From: Salinihabitans flavidus
Lineage (GTDB): Bacteria; Pseudomonadota; Alphaproteobacteria; Rhodobacterales; Rhodobacteraceae
Reading direction: 5' to 3'
DNA length: 64,000 bases
NCBI RefSeq assembly: GCF_900110425.1
Contig: NZ_FODS01000019.1
Span: 1 to 64,000 of the forward strand
A program made the translations under genes and the position numbers. Shown here in pieces: positions 51,128 through 61,824 of this stretch (positions within the stretch are counted from its first letter, which is position 1; each line of letters begins with the position of its first letter). The notes under the pieces were generated by a model. The model ran no database searches and was not told the origin of the DNA. It worked only from the letters and a program-made list of their open reading frames with translations.

Positions 51128-53491
51128 TCACCCGTTCATCGCCGTCCACACCCGCGAAGGCGACACCGGCATGTCGATGTGATCCACCTTGTGACCGCCC
51201 GACTGCATCGCGTCGATCACCGCGTTGACCACCGCGGGCGGGGATCCGATGGCCCCGGCCTCGCCGCAGCCCTTCACGCCAAGCGGGTTGTGCGTGCAGG
51301 GCGTCGAACAGGAATGATCCACCGAGTAGAACGGCACATCGTCGGCCCGCGGCATGGCATAATCCATGTAGGACGCCGACAGAAGCTGCCCGTTCTCGTC
51401 ATAGGCGCAGCTTTCCAGAAGCGCCTGCCCGATGCCCTGCCCGATACCGCCATGCACCTGCCCGTCGACGATCATCGGGTTGATGATATTGCCGAAATCA
51501 TCGGCCGCGGCGAACCGCTCCACCGTGACCTTGCCGGTTTCGGGGTCAAGCTCCACCTCGCAGGCATAGGCCCCCGCCGGATAGGTGAAGTTCGCCGGAT
51601 CGTAAAAGGCGGTTTCCTCCAGCCCCGGCTCGATATCCTCCAGCGGATAATTGTGCGGCACATAGGCCGCGAGCGTGACATCGCCCCAGGCCACCGACTT
51701 GTCGGTGCCCGCCACGGTGAAGGCGCCGTCCTTCAACTCGATATCGGCGTCGCTCGCCTCCAGCAGATGCGCCGCGATCTTCTTGGCCTTGGCGATGATC
51801 TTCTCGGTCGCGCGCACCATCGCGCTGCCCCCCACCGCAATCGAGCGGGAGCCATAGGTGCCCATGCCCATCGGCGTGTTGGCGGTGTCGCCATGGACGA
51901 TATCGACCATGTTCTCGTCGATCCCGATCATGTCGGCCACCACCTGAGCGAAAGAGGTTTCATGCCCCTGCCCGTGGCTGTGGCTGCCGGTCATCACGAC
52001 AAGCCCGCCGGTGGCATTGACCCGCACCGTCGCGCTTTCATAAAGACCCGCGCGCGCGCCAAGCTGCCCGACAAGGTTGCTCGGCGCTATGCCGCAGGCC
52101 TCGATATAGCAGTTCACGCCAAGCCCGCGCAGCCTACCCCGCGCCTCGCTCTCCTTGCGGCGCGCGGCAAATCCCTTGAGATCGGCGATCTCTTCGAGCT
52201 TGTCCATCGTGGCGTTGTAATCGCCGGTGTCGTATTCCACCGCCACCGGCGTGGCATAGGGAAATTCCGTCACGAAATTCTGCCGCCGGAGCGCGATGGG
52301 ATCGACGCCCAGCTCGCGCGCCGCCTTGTCGATCACGCGCTCAAGCTGATAGGTCGCCTCGGGCCGCCCGGCGCCGCGATAGGCATCCACCGGCACCGTG
52401 TTGGTGAACACCGCCTTCACGTTCACATAGATCAGCGGCGTGCGGTAATTCCCCGCCATCAGCGTGCCATGCAGCCACGTCGGTACCGACGGCGCGAAGG
52501 TGGACAGATAGGCGCCCATATTCGCGTGGGTATCAGTGCGCAGCGCGGTGAAATTGTTGTCGGCGTCCAGCGCCAGCTCGATCTTCGTGACATGATCGCG
52601 CCCGTGGGCATCGGTCATGAACGCCTCGGAGCGCGACGAGGTCCATTTCACCGGCCGGTTCACCGCCTTGGCGGCGAAGGTGCAGAACGCCTCTTCGGCA
52701 TAGTGGAAGATCTTGGAGCCGAAGCCGCCCCCCACATCGGGCGCGACGACGCGCAGCTTGTGCTCGGGAATGCCCAGCACGAACGCCCCCATCAGAAGGC
52801 GGATCACATGCGGGTTCTGCGACGTGGTGTAAAGCGTATGCTCATCGCGCGCCCGGCTGTACTCGCCGATCGCCACGCGCGGCTCCATCGGGTTGGCGAC
52901 CAGCCGCTGATTCACAAGCTCCAGCGTGGTGACATGCGCCGCCTCTTGGATGGCCTTGTCCACCGCCTCGCGGTTCTCCTCCACGAAGCCCCAGTCATAG
53001 CACAGGTTGGAACTGAGATCGTCATGCACCTTGGGCGCGCCCTCCTTCAGCGCGGCCTTCATGTCCACGACCGCCGGAAACTCCTCTATGTCGGCGATGA
53101 TCGCCTCGGCGGCGTCGCGCGCCTGCTCGGGGGTGTCGGCCACCACGGCCGCGATCGGATCGCCCACATGGCGCACCTTGCCCTGCGCCAGAACCGGATG
53201 CCCCGGCTCCTGCATCGGCTCTCCATGCCGGTCGGTCACGCACCAGCCGCAGGGCAGACCGCCCACGCCCTCGAAATCGGCGCCGGTGAAGATGCGCACA
53301 ACGCCGGGCATCTTGCCGGCCTCCGATGTGTCCACCGACGTCAACCGCCCATGCGCCACGTCCGAGCGCAGGAAGTGCACATAGGCTTGCCCGTGCACGT
53401 TGATATCATCGGTGTAATTGCCGTCTCCGGTCAAAAACCGGACGTCCTCGCGCCGCTTGCTGCTGGCGCCGATGCCATGATCCTTCGGCAT
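51128..53491 (-). CDS. coxL: xanthine-dehydrogenase-family molybdenum subunit, form II CoxL
   Basis: The 787-residue large subunit binds the Mo-pterin cofactor. The active-site loop reads [25 protein letters not shown] marks form II (BMS-type) CoxL, while true CO dehydrogenase (form I) has AYxCSFR with the Cys that holds copper. Other markers are [23 protein letters not shown], and the catalytic Glu region near [19 protein letters not shown]. The genuine substrate of form II enzymes is unsettled; aldehydes, purines or other hydroxylations are possible, and CO oxidation is doubtful. coxS precedes it by 124 bases, with a hairpin in the gap. An 846-codon antisense frame is a shadow. Confidence 0.93.
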   Translation of the reverse strand: MPKDHGIGASSKRREDVRFLTGDGNYTDDINVHGQAYVHFLRSDVAHGRLTSVDTSEAGKMPGVVRIFTGADFEGVGGLPCGWCVTDRHGEPMQEPGHPVLAQGKVRHVGDPIAAVVADTPEQARDAAEAIIADIEEFPAVVDMKAALKEGAPKVHDDLSSNLCYDWGFVEENREAVDKAIQEAAHVTTLELVNQRLVANPMEPRVAIGEYSRARDEHTLYTTSQNPHVIRLLMGAFVLGIPEHKLRVVAPDVGGGFGSKIFHYAEEAFCTFAAKAVNRPVKWTSSRSEAFMTDAHGRDHVTKIELALDADNNFTALRTDTHANMGAYLSTFAPSVPTWLHGTLMAGNYRTPLIYVNVKAVFTNTVPVDAYRGAGRPEATYQLERVIDKAARELGVDPIALRRQNFVTEFPYATPVAVEYDTGDYNATMDKLEEIADLKGFAARRKESEARGRLRGLGVNCYIEACGIAPSNLVGQLGARAGLYESATVRVNATGGLVVMTGSHSHGQGHETSFAQVVADMIGIDENMVDIVHGDTANTPMGMGTYGSRSIAVGGSAMVRATEKIIAKAKKIAAHLLEASDADIELKDGAFTVAGTDKSVAWGDVTLAAYVPHNYPLEDIEPGLEETAFYDPANFTYPAGAYACEVELDPETGKVTVERFAAADDFGNIINPMIVDGQVHGGIGQGIGQALLESCAYDENGQLLSASYMDYAMPRADDVPFYSVDHSCSTPCTHNPLGVKGCGEAGAIGSPPAVVNAVIDAMQSGGHKVDHIDMPVSPSRVWTAMNG

Positions 53492-53583
53492 GTTTCAGTC
53501 CTCCCTGATGTCGTGGCCGTCTTGCGCCACGCCGGGGAACCCGGGGCCGACATGGCCTTTCTCTGTTCCCCAAATACTCATAT

Positions 53584-53607
53584 CCCGCGCCCTCCCTCCG
53601 GCGCGGG
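53584..53607 (-). other. stem-loop between coxS and coxL
   Basis: CCCGCGCC (53584-53591) and GGCGCGGG (53600-53607) form a perfect eight-base stem with a GGAGGGAG loop in the mRNA sense. It lies nine bases after the coxS stop. The following ATATGAGTATTTGGGG has no T-run. It may protect the coxS 3' end or set the coxS:coxL ratio. Confidence 0.55.
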
Positions 53608-53615
53608 GATGCGGC

Positions 53616-54101
<486 letters not shown>

Positions 54102-54288
54102 ATGGCTCCTCCCTGGAACTGATTTCTCACAACTATGAAGGGATGATAACCACGCGCCTTGCCGCTTGAGAACCCGGAATTTTGCATCGCCTGTCAGAAT
54201 GTGAACGCAAAGACGCGCCTGCGGGCCGGCCGGATGCAACGCGCGCTGTGGTCACACATGGCATCGTGCCGCGTCGGGCGGTGCCAAT

Positions 54289-54332
54289 ACCGACGTAATA
54301 CCGACGTTATACCGACGCGATACCGAAACGGA
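54289..54332 (+). repeat. tandem 11-bp iterons, locus 2
   Basis: Units ACCGACGTAAT (54289), ACCGACGTTAT (54300) and ACCGACGCGAT (54311) are followed by a degraded copy ACCGAAACGGA (54322). The first three match units 1, 2 and 4 of the array at 42458 base for base. TTAACCAT lies at 54354-54361, while at locus 1 it precedes the array. This copy lies upstream of coxS and downstream of the molybdopterin-binding gene, both on the minus strand. Confidence 0.8.
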
Positions 54333-54387
54333 TTTTCTCGCCAAAACAACGCGTTAACCATGATTCGCGCCAACAAGGCGAAACTCC

Positions 54388-55383
54388 CTAACGCCGCCCC
54401 CGCCGCGGCATGGGCCGTGTCGGAATTTCCTTGAGCAATCCGCCCACCGCCATTCCCGCGATATCCTCTGACGAAAGCGGGATTCCGCAAGCGACACGGC
54501 TGAGCACCCAATCGGCCCCGTGCAGCACCGGAGACCGCGCGCTGCCCGGCAAACCGATCACCGGCTTGTCGCCCAACTGCCCGAGAAACAACAGGTTTCC
54601 GGGGTCCACGGGCATCCCCACCCGGATCACCTCTCCCCCCGCCTCGCGCAGCGCAGAGGGCCCAACGTCATGCGGATCGGAGGTGGCCGATCCCGTCAGG
54701 ATCAACACCATCTCGCCCTTCGCGTCCAGAATCGCCGCGCGCAGCGCGCCGCGCTCATGCGGCACGCAATGCACCTCGCGCAGTGTCATGCCAAGGCTAT
54801 CCAGCCGCGTCTCGATGGCCGCGCGGCCCTTGTCGCCGGCGCCGCCCGAAATCTCGGTGAAGATCAGGCTGGCATCGTGGTAAACCACTGACGCGACGCG
54901 CAAACTCTCCGCCCCCAGCGTGCAGGCGCGCGCCAGATCCGCCCCCGGAAGGGCGTAGGAGATGATCTTCACCGTCGCCACCATGCCCCCCGGCCGCATC
55001 TGCTGAAAGGGGGGCACCGTGGCCATGGTGATCATCGGCTCCACGGCGTTGAGCGCGCGCACCGCCCCCTCCTCGATCACAACGACGCCCGGTCTGTCCG
55101 CAAGGATGTTGACCCGCCCCGTCGCCGCGGGCCCAAGCCGCAGCCCCGCCGCCTCCGGATCGGGCACAACCGCCGCCGCCAGCCGCGCCGCCGCCGCATC
55201 TTCGCCCACGTCCTCGGGATCGAGCCGCGCCACCGTGACCTGCGTTATCCCCGCCGCCTCCAGCGCCGCGACATGCGCGGCCTCCAGCACCACGCCCTTG
55301 CGCAGCCGCCCATCGGCAAGCGCCACCGAATGCGCCAGCACCGCGCCCTCGGCCCGCGACGGGGGAACCGGCCCGAACTTCAT
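54388..55383 (-). CDS. molybdopterin-binding (MoeA/MogA-like) protein
   Basis: The 331-residue protein has an N-terminal part (GAVLAHSVALADGRLRKGVVLEAAHV) like the molybdopterin-binding protein found with XdhC and the nucleotidyltransferase MocA. Its C-terminal half is a MoaB/Mog fold (SVVYHDASLIFTEISGGAGDKGRAAIETRL, MVLILTGSATSDPHDVGPSAL, PVIGLPGSARSP). It probably helps prepare or hand over the Mo cofactor for CoxL. Its start overlaps the xdhC stop by four bases, so the two are coupled. In some bacteria the family is fused to a cytidylyltransferase domain, which is absent here. Confidence 0.85.
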   Translation of the reverse strand: MKFGPVPPSRAEGAVLAHSVALADGRLRKGVVLEAAHVAALEAAGITQVTVARLDPEDVGEDAAAARLAAAVVPDPEAAGLRLGPAATGRVNILADRPGVVVIEEGAVRALNAVEPMITMATVPPFQQMRPGGMVATVKIISYALPGADLARACTLGAESLRVASVVYHDASLIFTEISGGAGDKGRAAIETRLDSLGMTLREVHCVPHERGALRAAILDAKGEMVLILTGSATSDPHDVGPSALREAGGEVIRVGMPVDPGNLLFLGQLGDKPVIGLPGSARSPVLHGADWVLSRVACGIPLSSEDIAGMAVGGLLKEIPTRPMPRRGRR

Positions 55384-56345
55384 GCGCCTTTCCGCAGAAC
55401 CTGCGTCATCTGCGCCAACACCGAAAGCGCGATTTCCGCCGGGCTGGCCGCCCCGATATCAAGACCCACGGGGCCGTGAATCCGGCCAATCTCCGATGCG
55501 CTGAATCCCGCCTCCGTCAGTCTTTCCACCCGCTTGGCGTGGGTCCGGGTCGATCCCAGCGCCCCGATATAGAACACCTCCGAGCGGAGCGCCAAATGCA
55601 GCGCCGGATCGTCCAGTTTCGGGTCATGTGTCAGCAGAACAAGCGCCGTGCGCGTATCGAGCCCGATCGTCTCCAGCGCCGCATCGGGCCAGTCATCCAC
55701 AAGACGCTCACCGGGAAAGCGCGCGTCCGAGCCGAAGGCGCTGCGCGGGTCCACGATCACCGGGTCATAGCCCGCGATCCGCGCCATGGGCACCAGCGCC
55801 TGCGCGATATGCACCGCCCCCACCACGATGAGCCGCAGCGGCGGGTTGTGGATGGCGACGAACCGCCCGTCCTCCTCCATGCCGGATCGGTCCATGCGGA
55901 ACCGCGTCTCGAACCCTTCGCGCACCAGCGCGCGCGCCCCGCGGTCCGGATCGACCACATAGGCGATGGGCTGCCGCGCCGCCCGCGCCGCCACGAGGTC
56001 GGCCAGCATCGCCTCGGGAAACACCTTGCCCACCGGCTCGACCAGGATCCGGATCGTGCCGCCGCACGCCAGCCCCACCGCAAAGGCATCGCCGTCCGAC
56101 ACGCCAAACTCCAGAAGCCGCGCCTCACCCTCGTCCAGCGCCTCCATCGCTTCGATCATCACCGCGCCTTCGACGCAGCCGCCCGAGACAGAGCCCTGAA
56201 GCTCCCCGTCGCCAGAAACGACCATCTGCGCGCCCACGCGGCGCGGCGCGCTGCCCCATGTTTCCACCACCGTTGCGAGCACCGCCCCGCGCCCCGCGCG
56301 ATGCCAGTCGAGCGCCCGTTCAGGTGCGTTTTCCAACTCACTCAT
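55380..56345 (-). CDS. XdhC/CoxF-family molybdenum-cofactor maturation protein
   Basis: The protein has 321 residues from ATG 56345. The N-terminal XdhC domain has GRGAVLATVVETWGSAPRRVGAQMVV, GSVSGGCVEGAV and FGVSDGDAFAVGLACGG. The C-terminal XdhC Rossmann domain has RLIVVGAVHIAQALVPMA, VLLTHDPKLDDPAL and YIGALGSTRTHAKR, ending with GPVGLDIGAASPAEIALSVLAQM. XdhC binds Mo cofactor, promotes its sulfuration and inserts it into the apoenzyme. It is coupled to the downstream molybdopterin-binding gene and lies 190 bases after coxE. The full two-domain form is intact. Confidence 0.92.
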   Translation of the reverse strand: MSELENAPERALDWHRAGRGAVLATVVETWGSAPRRVGAQMVVSGDGELQGSVSGGCVEGAVMIEAMEALDEGEARLLEFGVSDGDAFAVGLACGGTIRILVEPVGKVFPEAMLADLVAARAARQPIAYVVDPDRGARALVREGFETRFRMDRSGMEEDGRFVAIHNPPLRLIVVGAVHIAQALVPMARIAGYDPVIVDPRSAFGSDARFPGERLVDDWPDAALETIGLDTRTALVLLTHDPKLDDPALHLALRSEVFYIGALGSTRTHAKRVERLTEAGFSASEIGRIHGPVGLDIGAASPAEIALSVLAQMTQVLRKGA

Positions 56346-56538
56346 GACTCTCTCCCTCAACCCGGCGTGTGCGGCGTGCGACCGCCCCCTCAAGCAGACA
56401 GAGACAAGGCACAGAGTGCAAGGGAAAACCCACTGCCCAGGCAGGCTCAGGGTCAGACACGGCCCCCGCCATCGCTCGCGAACGGGCGACTCGACCGGTT
56501 AACGATTTGGAAGCCCTTTTCGCGGACACTTCGGACAG

Positions 56539-57792
56539 TCAGGCGGCACCGGACAGAAGCCGCGCCTTCTCTCCCGGATCGTCGGGGCGCGACAACGCCC
56601 CGGCCAGATCTTCGAGAGAGGCGATATTGTGCCCTGCCCGGAAGCTGTCCACATGCGGCAGCATCGCGCGGATGCCCCGCGCCTTCGGTGCGAACCCGTC
56701 CCAGCGCAGCAACGGGTTGAGCCAGATCAGATGCCGCGCCGACAGGTGCAGCCGCTCCATCTCCCGCGCGAGCTTTTCCGGCTCCGCCCGGTCCAGCCCG
56801 TCGGTGATCAGGATGACCACCGCCCCCTGCCCCATGACGCGGCGCGACCAGTCGCGGTTGAAGTCATGCAGGCAATCCCCGATCCGCGTGCCGCCCTCCC
56901 AGTCCTGCGCCTCCGCCCCGGCGGCGGCCAGGGCCGCGTCCACGTCGCGGGTGGCCAGATGCCGGGTGATATTGGTCAGCCGTGTGCCGAAGGTGAACCC
57001 ATGCACCTTGGCCCAGCCGGCCCCCTTGCGGTTCGCCACGGCATGCAGAAAATGCAGCACCATCCGGCCATAGGCGCTCATGGAGCCGGAAATGTCGCAC
57101 AGCACCACGAGGTTGGGCCAGCGCGGGCGCCGCCGTTTGCGGGCAAGCTGCGCGATATCGCCCCCCTGCCGCATCGCTGCGCGCATGGTGCGCCGCCAGT
57201 CGGCCATCTCGCCGCGCGGATCGGCCTGCCCCCGGCGCGACAGGATGGGCCGCACCGGCAACGACAGCCGCGCCAGAACCCGCTTTGCCTCGGCGGTCTC
57301 CGCGGTGCTCATCTGTTCGAAATCAAGGGTACGCAGCCGCTCTTCGGCCGACATGGTGAGCGAGGCGTCGATCTCGATCTCCGTCTCCTCGCCCGACTCC
57401 TGCATCTCGGGCAAATCGCGGTCGGCCCCGTCGAGCAGCGCCTCGGCCGCGCGCTTTTCCCCGGCCTGGGCCGCGCGCTCTTCCTGCACGCCGCGAATGG
57501 CGGGCAGCATCGCGGCCATCATGTGTTCAAGATAGCGTGGATCGCGCCAAAACAACCGGAAAATCTGTGCGAAAACAACGCGGTGCTCGGGGCGCGAGAC
57601 GAAACAGGCGTGCAGCGTCCAGTAGAAATCCCGGCGCGAGGTGAAGCCCGCCACCTGCACCGCGCGCACCGCATCCACCACGCGGCCCGGCCCGATCGGC
57701 AGACCCGCCTTGCGCAGCGCGCGCGCGAAATGGGCGATATTCTCGGTCAGCCGCGGCACCTCCGGCAGATCGAGCGGGGCGTAGCCGGTCAT
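56539..57792 (-). CDS. VWA-domain protein, CoxE-like
   Basis: The 417-residue protein starts at ATG 57792, overlapping the stop of the MoxR gene (ATGA). An N-terminal helical part (NIAHFARALRKAGLPIGPGRVVDAV) precedes a von Willebrand A domain with the MIDAS motif DISGSMSAYGR, plus WEGGTRIGDCL and VILITDGLD for the remaining metal ligands. CoxE works with the AAA+ ATPase CoxD to finish the metal site of Mo hydroxylases. The frame extending to 58125 is out of register with the real start. It is encoded between coxD and xdhC on the same strand. Confidence 0.9.
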   Translation of the reverse strand: MTGYAPLDLPEVPRLTENIAHFARALRKAGLPIGPGRVVDAVRAVQVAGFTSRRDFYWTLHACFVSRPEHRVVFAQIFRLFWRDPRYLEHMMAAMLPAIRGVQEERAAQAGEKRAAEALLDGADRDLPEMQESGEETEIEIDASLTMSAEERLRTLDFEQMSTAETAEAKRVLARLSLPVRPILSRRGQADPRGEMADWRRTMRAAMRQGGDIAQLARKRRRPRWPNLVVLCDISGSMSAYGRMVLHFLHAVANRKGAGWAKVHGFTFGTRLTNITRHLATRDVDAALAAAGAEAQDWEGGTRIGDCLHDFNRDWSRRVMGQGAVVILITDGLDRAEPEKLAREMERLHLSARHLIWLNPLLRWDGFAPKARGIRAMLPHVDSFRAGHNIASLEDLAGALSRPDDPGEKARLLSGAA

Positions 57793-58700
57793 GGCGCCCG
57801 GTCCAGCTCCGCCCGCGCCTGATCCAGAAGGCGCGCCGCCTCCGATCCCTGAAGCTGTGCGATGTCGTCCTGATACTTGAGCAGCGCGCCCAATGTGTCT
57901 GCAATCACCTCGGGCGACAGGGCGATGACGTCGAGCGCCAGCAGGCACTTGGCCCAGTCGATGGTCTCGGCCACGCCGGGTTTCTTGAACAGATCCTCGG
58001 TGCGAAGCTGCTGAACGAAGGCCACGATATCGCGGCTGAGCGCCTCGGCCGCCTCCGGAGCACGGGCGCGCAGAATGGCGATCTCGCGCTCGAAATCGGG
58101 ATATTCCACCCAGTGATAAAGGCACCGCCGCTTGAGCGCGTCATGCACTTCCCGCGTGCGGTTGGAGGTGACGATCACGATGGGCGGCTCCGGTGCGGCG
58201 ATGGTGCCGATCTCGGGGATGGTGACCTGATAGTCGGAAAGCGCCTCCAGCAGGAAGGCTTCGAACGGCTCGTCGGTGCGGTCGATCTCGTCGATAAGAA
58301 GCACCGGCGCGCCGCGCTCATCGGGCCGCATCGCCTGAAGCAGCGGCCGTTCGATCAGGTAGTCGGGGCCGAAGAGTTCCTGCTGAAGCAGGTCCCGATC
58401 GGCATTGCCTTCCGCCTCCGCGGTACGGATCGCGATCATCTGCGCTGCGAAATTCCATTCGTAGACAGCAGAAGAGGCATCCAGCCCCTCGTAGCATTGC
58501 AGCCGGATCAGGCGGCGGTTCAGCCCGGCGGCCAGCGCCTTGGCGATCTCCGTCTTGCCAACACCGGCCTCCCCCTCGAGGAACAGGGGCCGGCCAAGCC
58601 GAAGCGAGAGAAACACCACCGTGCCAAGCGCGCGCCCGCAGACATACCCCTGCGCATCCAGCATCTCCTGCACCGCGTCGATTGAATCCGGTCCTGTCAT
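57789..58700 (-). CDS. MoxR-type AAA+ ATPase, CoxD-like
   Basis: The 303-residue ATPase has Walker A GEAGVGKTEIAKALA, Walker B PVLLIDEIDRTDEPFEAFLLEAL, sensor IVIVTSNRTREVHDAL, and a C-terminal lid (VETIDWAKCLLAL with an Ala change, reading AETIDW). MoxR proteins act as chaperones that remodel metalloenzymes; CoxD in Oligotropha helps form the [CuSMo] site. It is the first gene of the cox maturation set (coxD-coxE-xdhC-molybdopterin-binding) and overlaps coxE by four bases. The promoter should lie in the 247 bases shared with the divergent hydrolase-like gene. Confidence 0.92.
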   Translation of the reverse strand: MTGPDSIDAVQEMLDAQGYVCGRALGTVVFLSLRLGRPLFLEGEAGVGKTEIAKALAAGLNRRLIRLQCYEGLDASSAVYEWNFAAQMIAIRTAEAEGNADRDLLQQELFGPDYLIERPLLQAMRPDERGAPVLLIDEIDRTDEPFEAFLLEALSDYQVTIPEIGTIAAPEPPIVIVTSNRTREVHDALKRRCLYHWVEYPDFEREIAILRARAPEAAEALSRDIVAFVQQLRTEDLFKKPGVAETIDWAKCLLALDVIALSPEVIADTLGALLKYQDDIAQLQGSEAARLLDQARAELDRAP

Positions 58701-58947
58701 CCGCTGCCCCTACCCCTTGTTCTGCCGCTCTTGGCAAGGCTGCCCCGGCGCAGGGTATTCCGTCAAGCGCAACCCCGGCGGCAAAGGCGACCACACTCTG
58801 TGGACAGATTCGCCCACGGTCCGACAAACACGAAAAATGCACAAACCTTCTCCCCATTTCCGCCGCAAAGCGTTACTATCAACTTCGCTCAGGATCGGCC
58901 CGAAAACGGGGGGGCATGCCCCCGGTATTTGACCAAGGATATATACG

Positions 58948-59895
58948 ATGCAGGACGCGCCAAATGGCTTCGACACTCCCATGCTCGGCCTGCCGCCGCA
59001 GGGTTGGCTGGACGCTCTGGAAGAGATCGCGCAAGAGCACGGTACTTTCGCACGGCTGGGCGCGCATCATGTCGCCGCCCTTGTGGAGGATCAGTTCTCG
59101 ACCCTTCTGGTGAGTTTCGAGACCCTCCAGCAGATCCAGGATCGCGACGATACCGGACAGCCGCTCGGCTTCGAGCTGGTCAGGGAGCTGGGCTGGTCCA
59201 ACCTCGCGATGGTCAGCAATGGCGAAACCTGGTTCCGCGATCCGGCGATCTACGACTATTTCGATCACCTGATCGACGAGGGCTTCTTTGACGAATTTGA
59301 CCGGGTTTTGTTCTATGGCGCGGGCAGCGGTGGGTATGCGGCGGCGGCGTTTTCGGTGGCCGCGCCCGGTGCCACGGTGCTCGCGATCAGCCCGCAGGCC
59401 ACGCTCGACCCGCGGATCGCTGGCTGGGACACACGCTATACCCATATGCGCCGGGTCTCCTTCACCGACCGCTACGGCTATGCACCCGAGATGATCGAAG
59501 CGGCAGAGCATGGCTTTGTCCTGTTCAATCCCAACGACACGATGCAAGCCATGCACGCCGCGCTTTTCGCCCGCGCCAATGTGACCCTTCTGCAAACCCC
59601 CTATCTGGGCGACGACATTGAACAGGCACTGGTCGAGATGCAGGTTCTCTACCGCCTGCTGGCGCGCGCCGGGGCGGGCCGGCTCGACCGCGCCTCCTTT
59701 GCGAAACTGTTCCGGGCCCGGCGCGACTATCAGCCCTATCTGCGTCGCCTGCTCGCCATGGCCGAACGCAAGGAACACTATTACCTTCAGGCCATTCTGT
59801 GCGGCCATGTCATCAACCGCATGCCCGCCCCGAAATTCCAGCGCAAGCTGGACCAGCTTGACCGAATGGCGAGCGAAGGCCGGCTGGCGGGATAG
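58948..59895 (+). CDS. alpha/beta-hydrolase-like protein of unknown function
   Basis: The 315-residue protein starts at ATG 58948 (AAGGA eight bases upstream). The centre has VLFYGAGSGGYAAAAFSVAAPGATVLAISPQATLDP, where GAGSGGY looks like the nucleophile elbow of an alpha/beta hydrolase, though it lacks clear Asp and His partners. The N-terminal 100 residues and the C-terminal helical region (YQPYLRRLLAMAERKEHYYLQ) are not assigned. Similar Rhodobacteraceae proteins are sometimes labelled phosphoadenosine-phosphosulfate reductase, for which I see no motif. It lies 42 bases before pyrC and may be cotranscribed. Confidence 0.6.
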   Translation: MQDAPNGFDTPMLGLPPQGWLDALEEIAQEHGTFARLGAHHVAALVEDQFSTLLVSFETLQQIQDRDDTGQPLGFELVRELGWSNLAMVSNGETWFRDPAIYDYFDHLIDEGFFDEFDRVLFYGAGSGGYAAAAFSVAAPGATVLAISPQATLDPRIAGWDTRYTHMRRVSFTDRYGYAPEMIEAAEHGFVLFNPNDTMQAMHAALFARANVTLLQTPYLGDDIEQALVEMQVLYRLLARAGAGRLDRASFAKLFRARRDYQPYLRRLLAMAERKEHYYLQAILCGHVINRMPAPKFQRKLDQLDRMASEGRLAG

Positions 59896-59937
59896 TCCGC
59901 TCTGGATTACCCCCCGCAAATCGTCTAATCGGCGCGC

Positions 59938-60981
59938 ATGACCCAGAGCCTCACACTCCGCCGCCCTGACGACTGGCACCTGCATCTGCGCGATGGCGCC
60001 ATGCTCAGAGCCGTCCTGCCGGAAAGCGCGCGCCATTTCGCCCGCGCCATCATCATGCCGAATCTGGTGCCGCCCGTCGTCACCGGGGCACAGGCCGCCA
60101 GCTATCGCGAGCGCATCCTCACCGCGCTGCCGGACGGAATGGCCTTCACGCCTCTCATGACGCTTTATCTGACAGAGCAGACGGACCCCGACGACGTTAC
60201 CGCCGCGCATGACAGCGGGCTGATCACGGCGGTGAAACTCTACCCGGCCGGGGCGACCACCAATTCCGCCTCGGGCGTGCGCGATTTCGACAAGGTGCGC
60301 GCCGTGCTGGAGCGGATGGCGGACATCGGCTGCCCGCTCTGCGTGCATGGAGAGGTGACCGACCCCGATGTGGACATCTTTGACCGCGAGGCCGTGTTCA
60401 TCGACCGTGTGCTCGACCCGATCCGCCGCGCGACTCCGGGCCTGCGGGTGGTGATGGAACATATCACCACATCCGAGGGCGTGTCCTATGTGCAGAGCGC
60501 GGAACGGGATCTGGCGGCAACCATCACCACGCACCACCTGATCATCAACCGCAACCATATCCTCGTGGGCGGGATCAGACCGCATTACTACTGCCTGCCG
60601 GTGGCAAAACGCGAAAGCCACCGCCTTGCACTGCGCAAGGCCGCGACTGGCGGGGATGCGCGGTTCTTTCTGGGCACCGACAGCGCCCCGCATGTAGACG
60701 CGGCCAAGGAAACCGCCTGCGGCTGTGCCGGCTGCTTCACCGCGACCAACACGATGGCGCTTCTGGCGCATGTGTTCGAGGAGGAGGGCGCACTCGACCG
60801 TCTCGAAGGCTTTGCCTGCCTGCATGGCCCGAGCTTCTATCGCCTCCCCCCGAATGAAGACCGCATTACACTCACACGCCAGGACACCCCGGTGACATGG
60901 CCGCAAAAGATTGAGTCGGGCGATGGTCCGGTTACGGTCTTTGATCCCGGTTTTCCGGTTCACTGGCGCGTGCAGCCCTAG
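59938..60981 (+). CDS. pyrC: dihydroorotase, class II
   Basis: The 347-residue zinc amidohydrolase closes carbamoyl-aspartate to dihydroorotate in pyrimidine synthesis. The metal ligands are the HxH in DWHLHLRDG, the carboxylated Lys in [15 protein letters not shown], His in LCVHGEV, His in VVMEHITT, and Asp in FLGTDSAPH. The length and the IMPNLVPPV segment fit the class II (E. coli PyrC) type, which is active without the ATCase subunit. pyrE follows 50 bases later. Confidence 0.97.
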   Translation: MTQSLTLRRPDDWHLHLRDGAMLRAVLPESARHFARAIIMPNLVPPVVTGAQAASYRERILTALPDGMAFTPLMTLYLTEQTDPDDVTAAHDSGLITAVKLYPAGATTNSASGVRDFDKVRAVLERMADIGCPLCVHGEVTDPDVDIFDREAVFIDRVLDPIRRATPGLRVVMEHITTSEGVSYVQSAERDLAATITTHHLIINRNHILVGGIRPHYYCLPVAKRESHRLALRKAATGGDARFFLGTDSAPHVDAAKETACGCAGCFTATNTMALLAHVFEEEGALDRLEGFACLHGPSFYRLPPNEDRITLTRQDTPVTWPQKIESGDGPVTVFDPGFPVHWRVQP

Positions 60982-61031
60982 AAAATCCGCTGCCACTCGC
61001 TTCCGCAGCCCGACGAAGGACCCTTAGCACG

Positions 61032-61712
61032 ATGATTCCGACCACCCACCCCGCCAAGGAAGAAATCGCCCGGTTGACTGCCCGGATGCTGCTTGAAATC
61101 GGCGCGGTCAACTTCAACACCGAAGAGCCCTATGTTCTGGCGTCGGGCCTGCCATCCCCTTCCTACATCGACTGCCGCAAGCTCATTTCCTTCCCGCGCA
61201 TCCGCGCTACGCTGATGGACTTCCTCGCTGTCACGGTCATGCGCGAGGCGGGATTCGAAGCGTTCGACAATATCGCGGGCGGCGAGACGGCGGGCATCCC
61301 CTTTGCGGCGCTGATGGCGGAACGGATGGCCCTGCCGATGACCTACGTGCGCAAAAAGCCCAAGGGCTATGGCCGCAATGCCCGGATCGAAGGCGTGATG
61401 ACCGAAGACCAGAGGGTGCTTCTGGTCGAGGATCTGACCACGGATGGCGGCTCCAAGCTGTCCTTCGTCAATGCCATCCGCGAAACAGGCGCGCACTGTG
61501 GGCACACCGCTGTGATCTTCTACTACGACATCTTCCCCGACACGGTCAAAACGCTGGGCGATCACGGGGTCAGGCTGCATCACCTGTGCACATGGTGGGA
61601 CGTGCTGGACGAGGCCCGCGCTCAAGCCATCTTTGCGGAGAACACGCTGGCCGAGGTCGAGTCCTTTCTCAACGATCCGCGCGCATGGCAGGAGGCGCGC
61701 AAGCAGGGCTGA
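61032..61712 (+). CDS. pyrE: orotate phosphoribosyltransferase
   Basis: The 226-residue enzyme adds ribose phosphate from PRPP to orotate. The PRPP motif is [14 protein letters not shown], the flexible loop [17 protein letters not shown], and the N-terminal part has [21 protein letters not shown]. The ATG follows GACGAAGGA. With pyrC it forms a two-gene pyrimidine operon. The 210 bases after it hold the dnaB upstream region. Confidence 0.96.
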   Translation: MIPTTHPAKEEIARLTARMLLEIGAVNFNTEEPYVLASGLPSPSYIDCRKLISFPRIRATLMDFLAVTVMREAGFEAFDNIAGGETAGIPFAALMAERMALPMTYVRKKPKGYGRNARIEGVMTEDQRVLLVEDLTTDGGSKLSFVNAIRETGAHCGHTAVIFYYDIFPDTVKTLGDHGVRLHHLCTWWDVLDEARAQAIFAENTLAEVESFLNDPRAWQEARKQG

Positions 61713-61824
61713 CCCGATCCCCCATTCGTATAGGACCTGGCTCACGCGGCGGCGCAGACCCCCGCTGAGCTACGATATGTTGACCGAACCTGCCACATTC
61801 TGGCAATATCCGGTGGCAGGCAGG

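Noticed and set aside
61735-61790. Minus-strand TAGCTCAGCGGG, like a tRNA D arm
   Set aside because: No acceptor stem, anticodon arm or T arm can be drawn around it.
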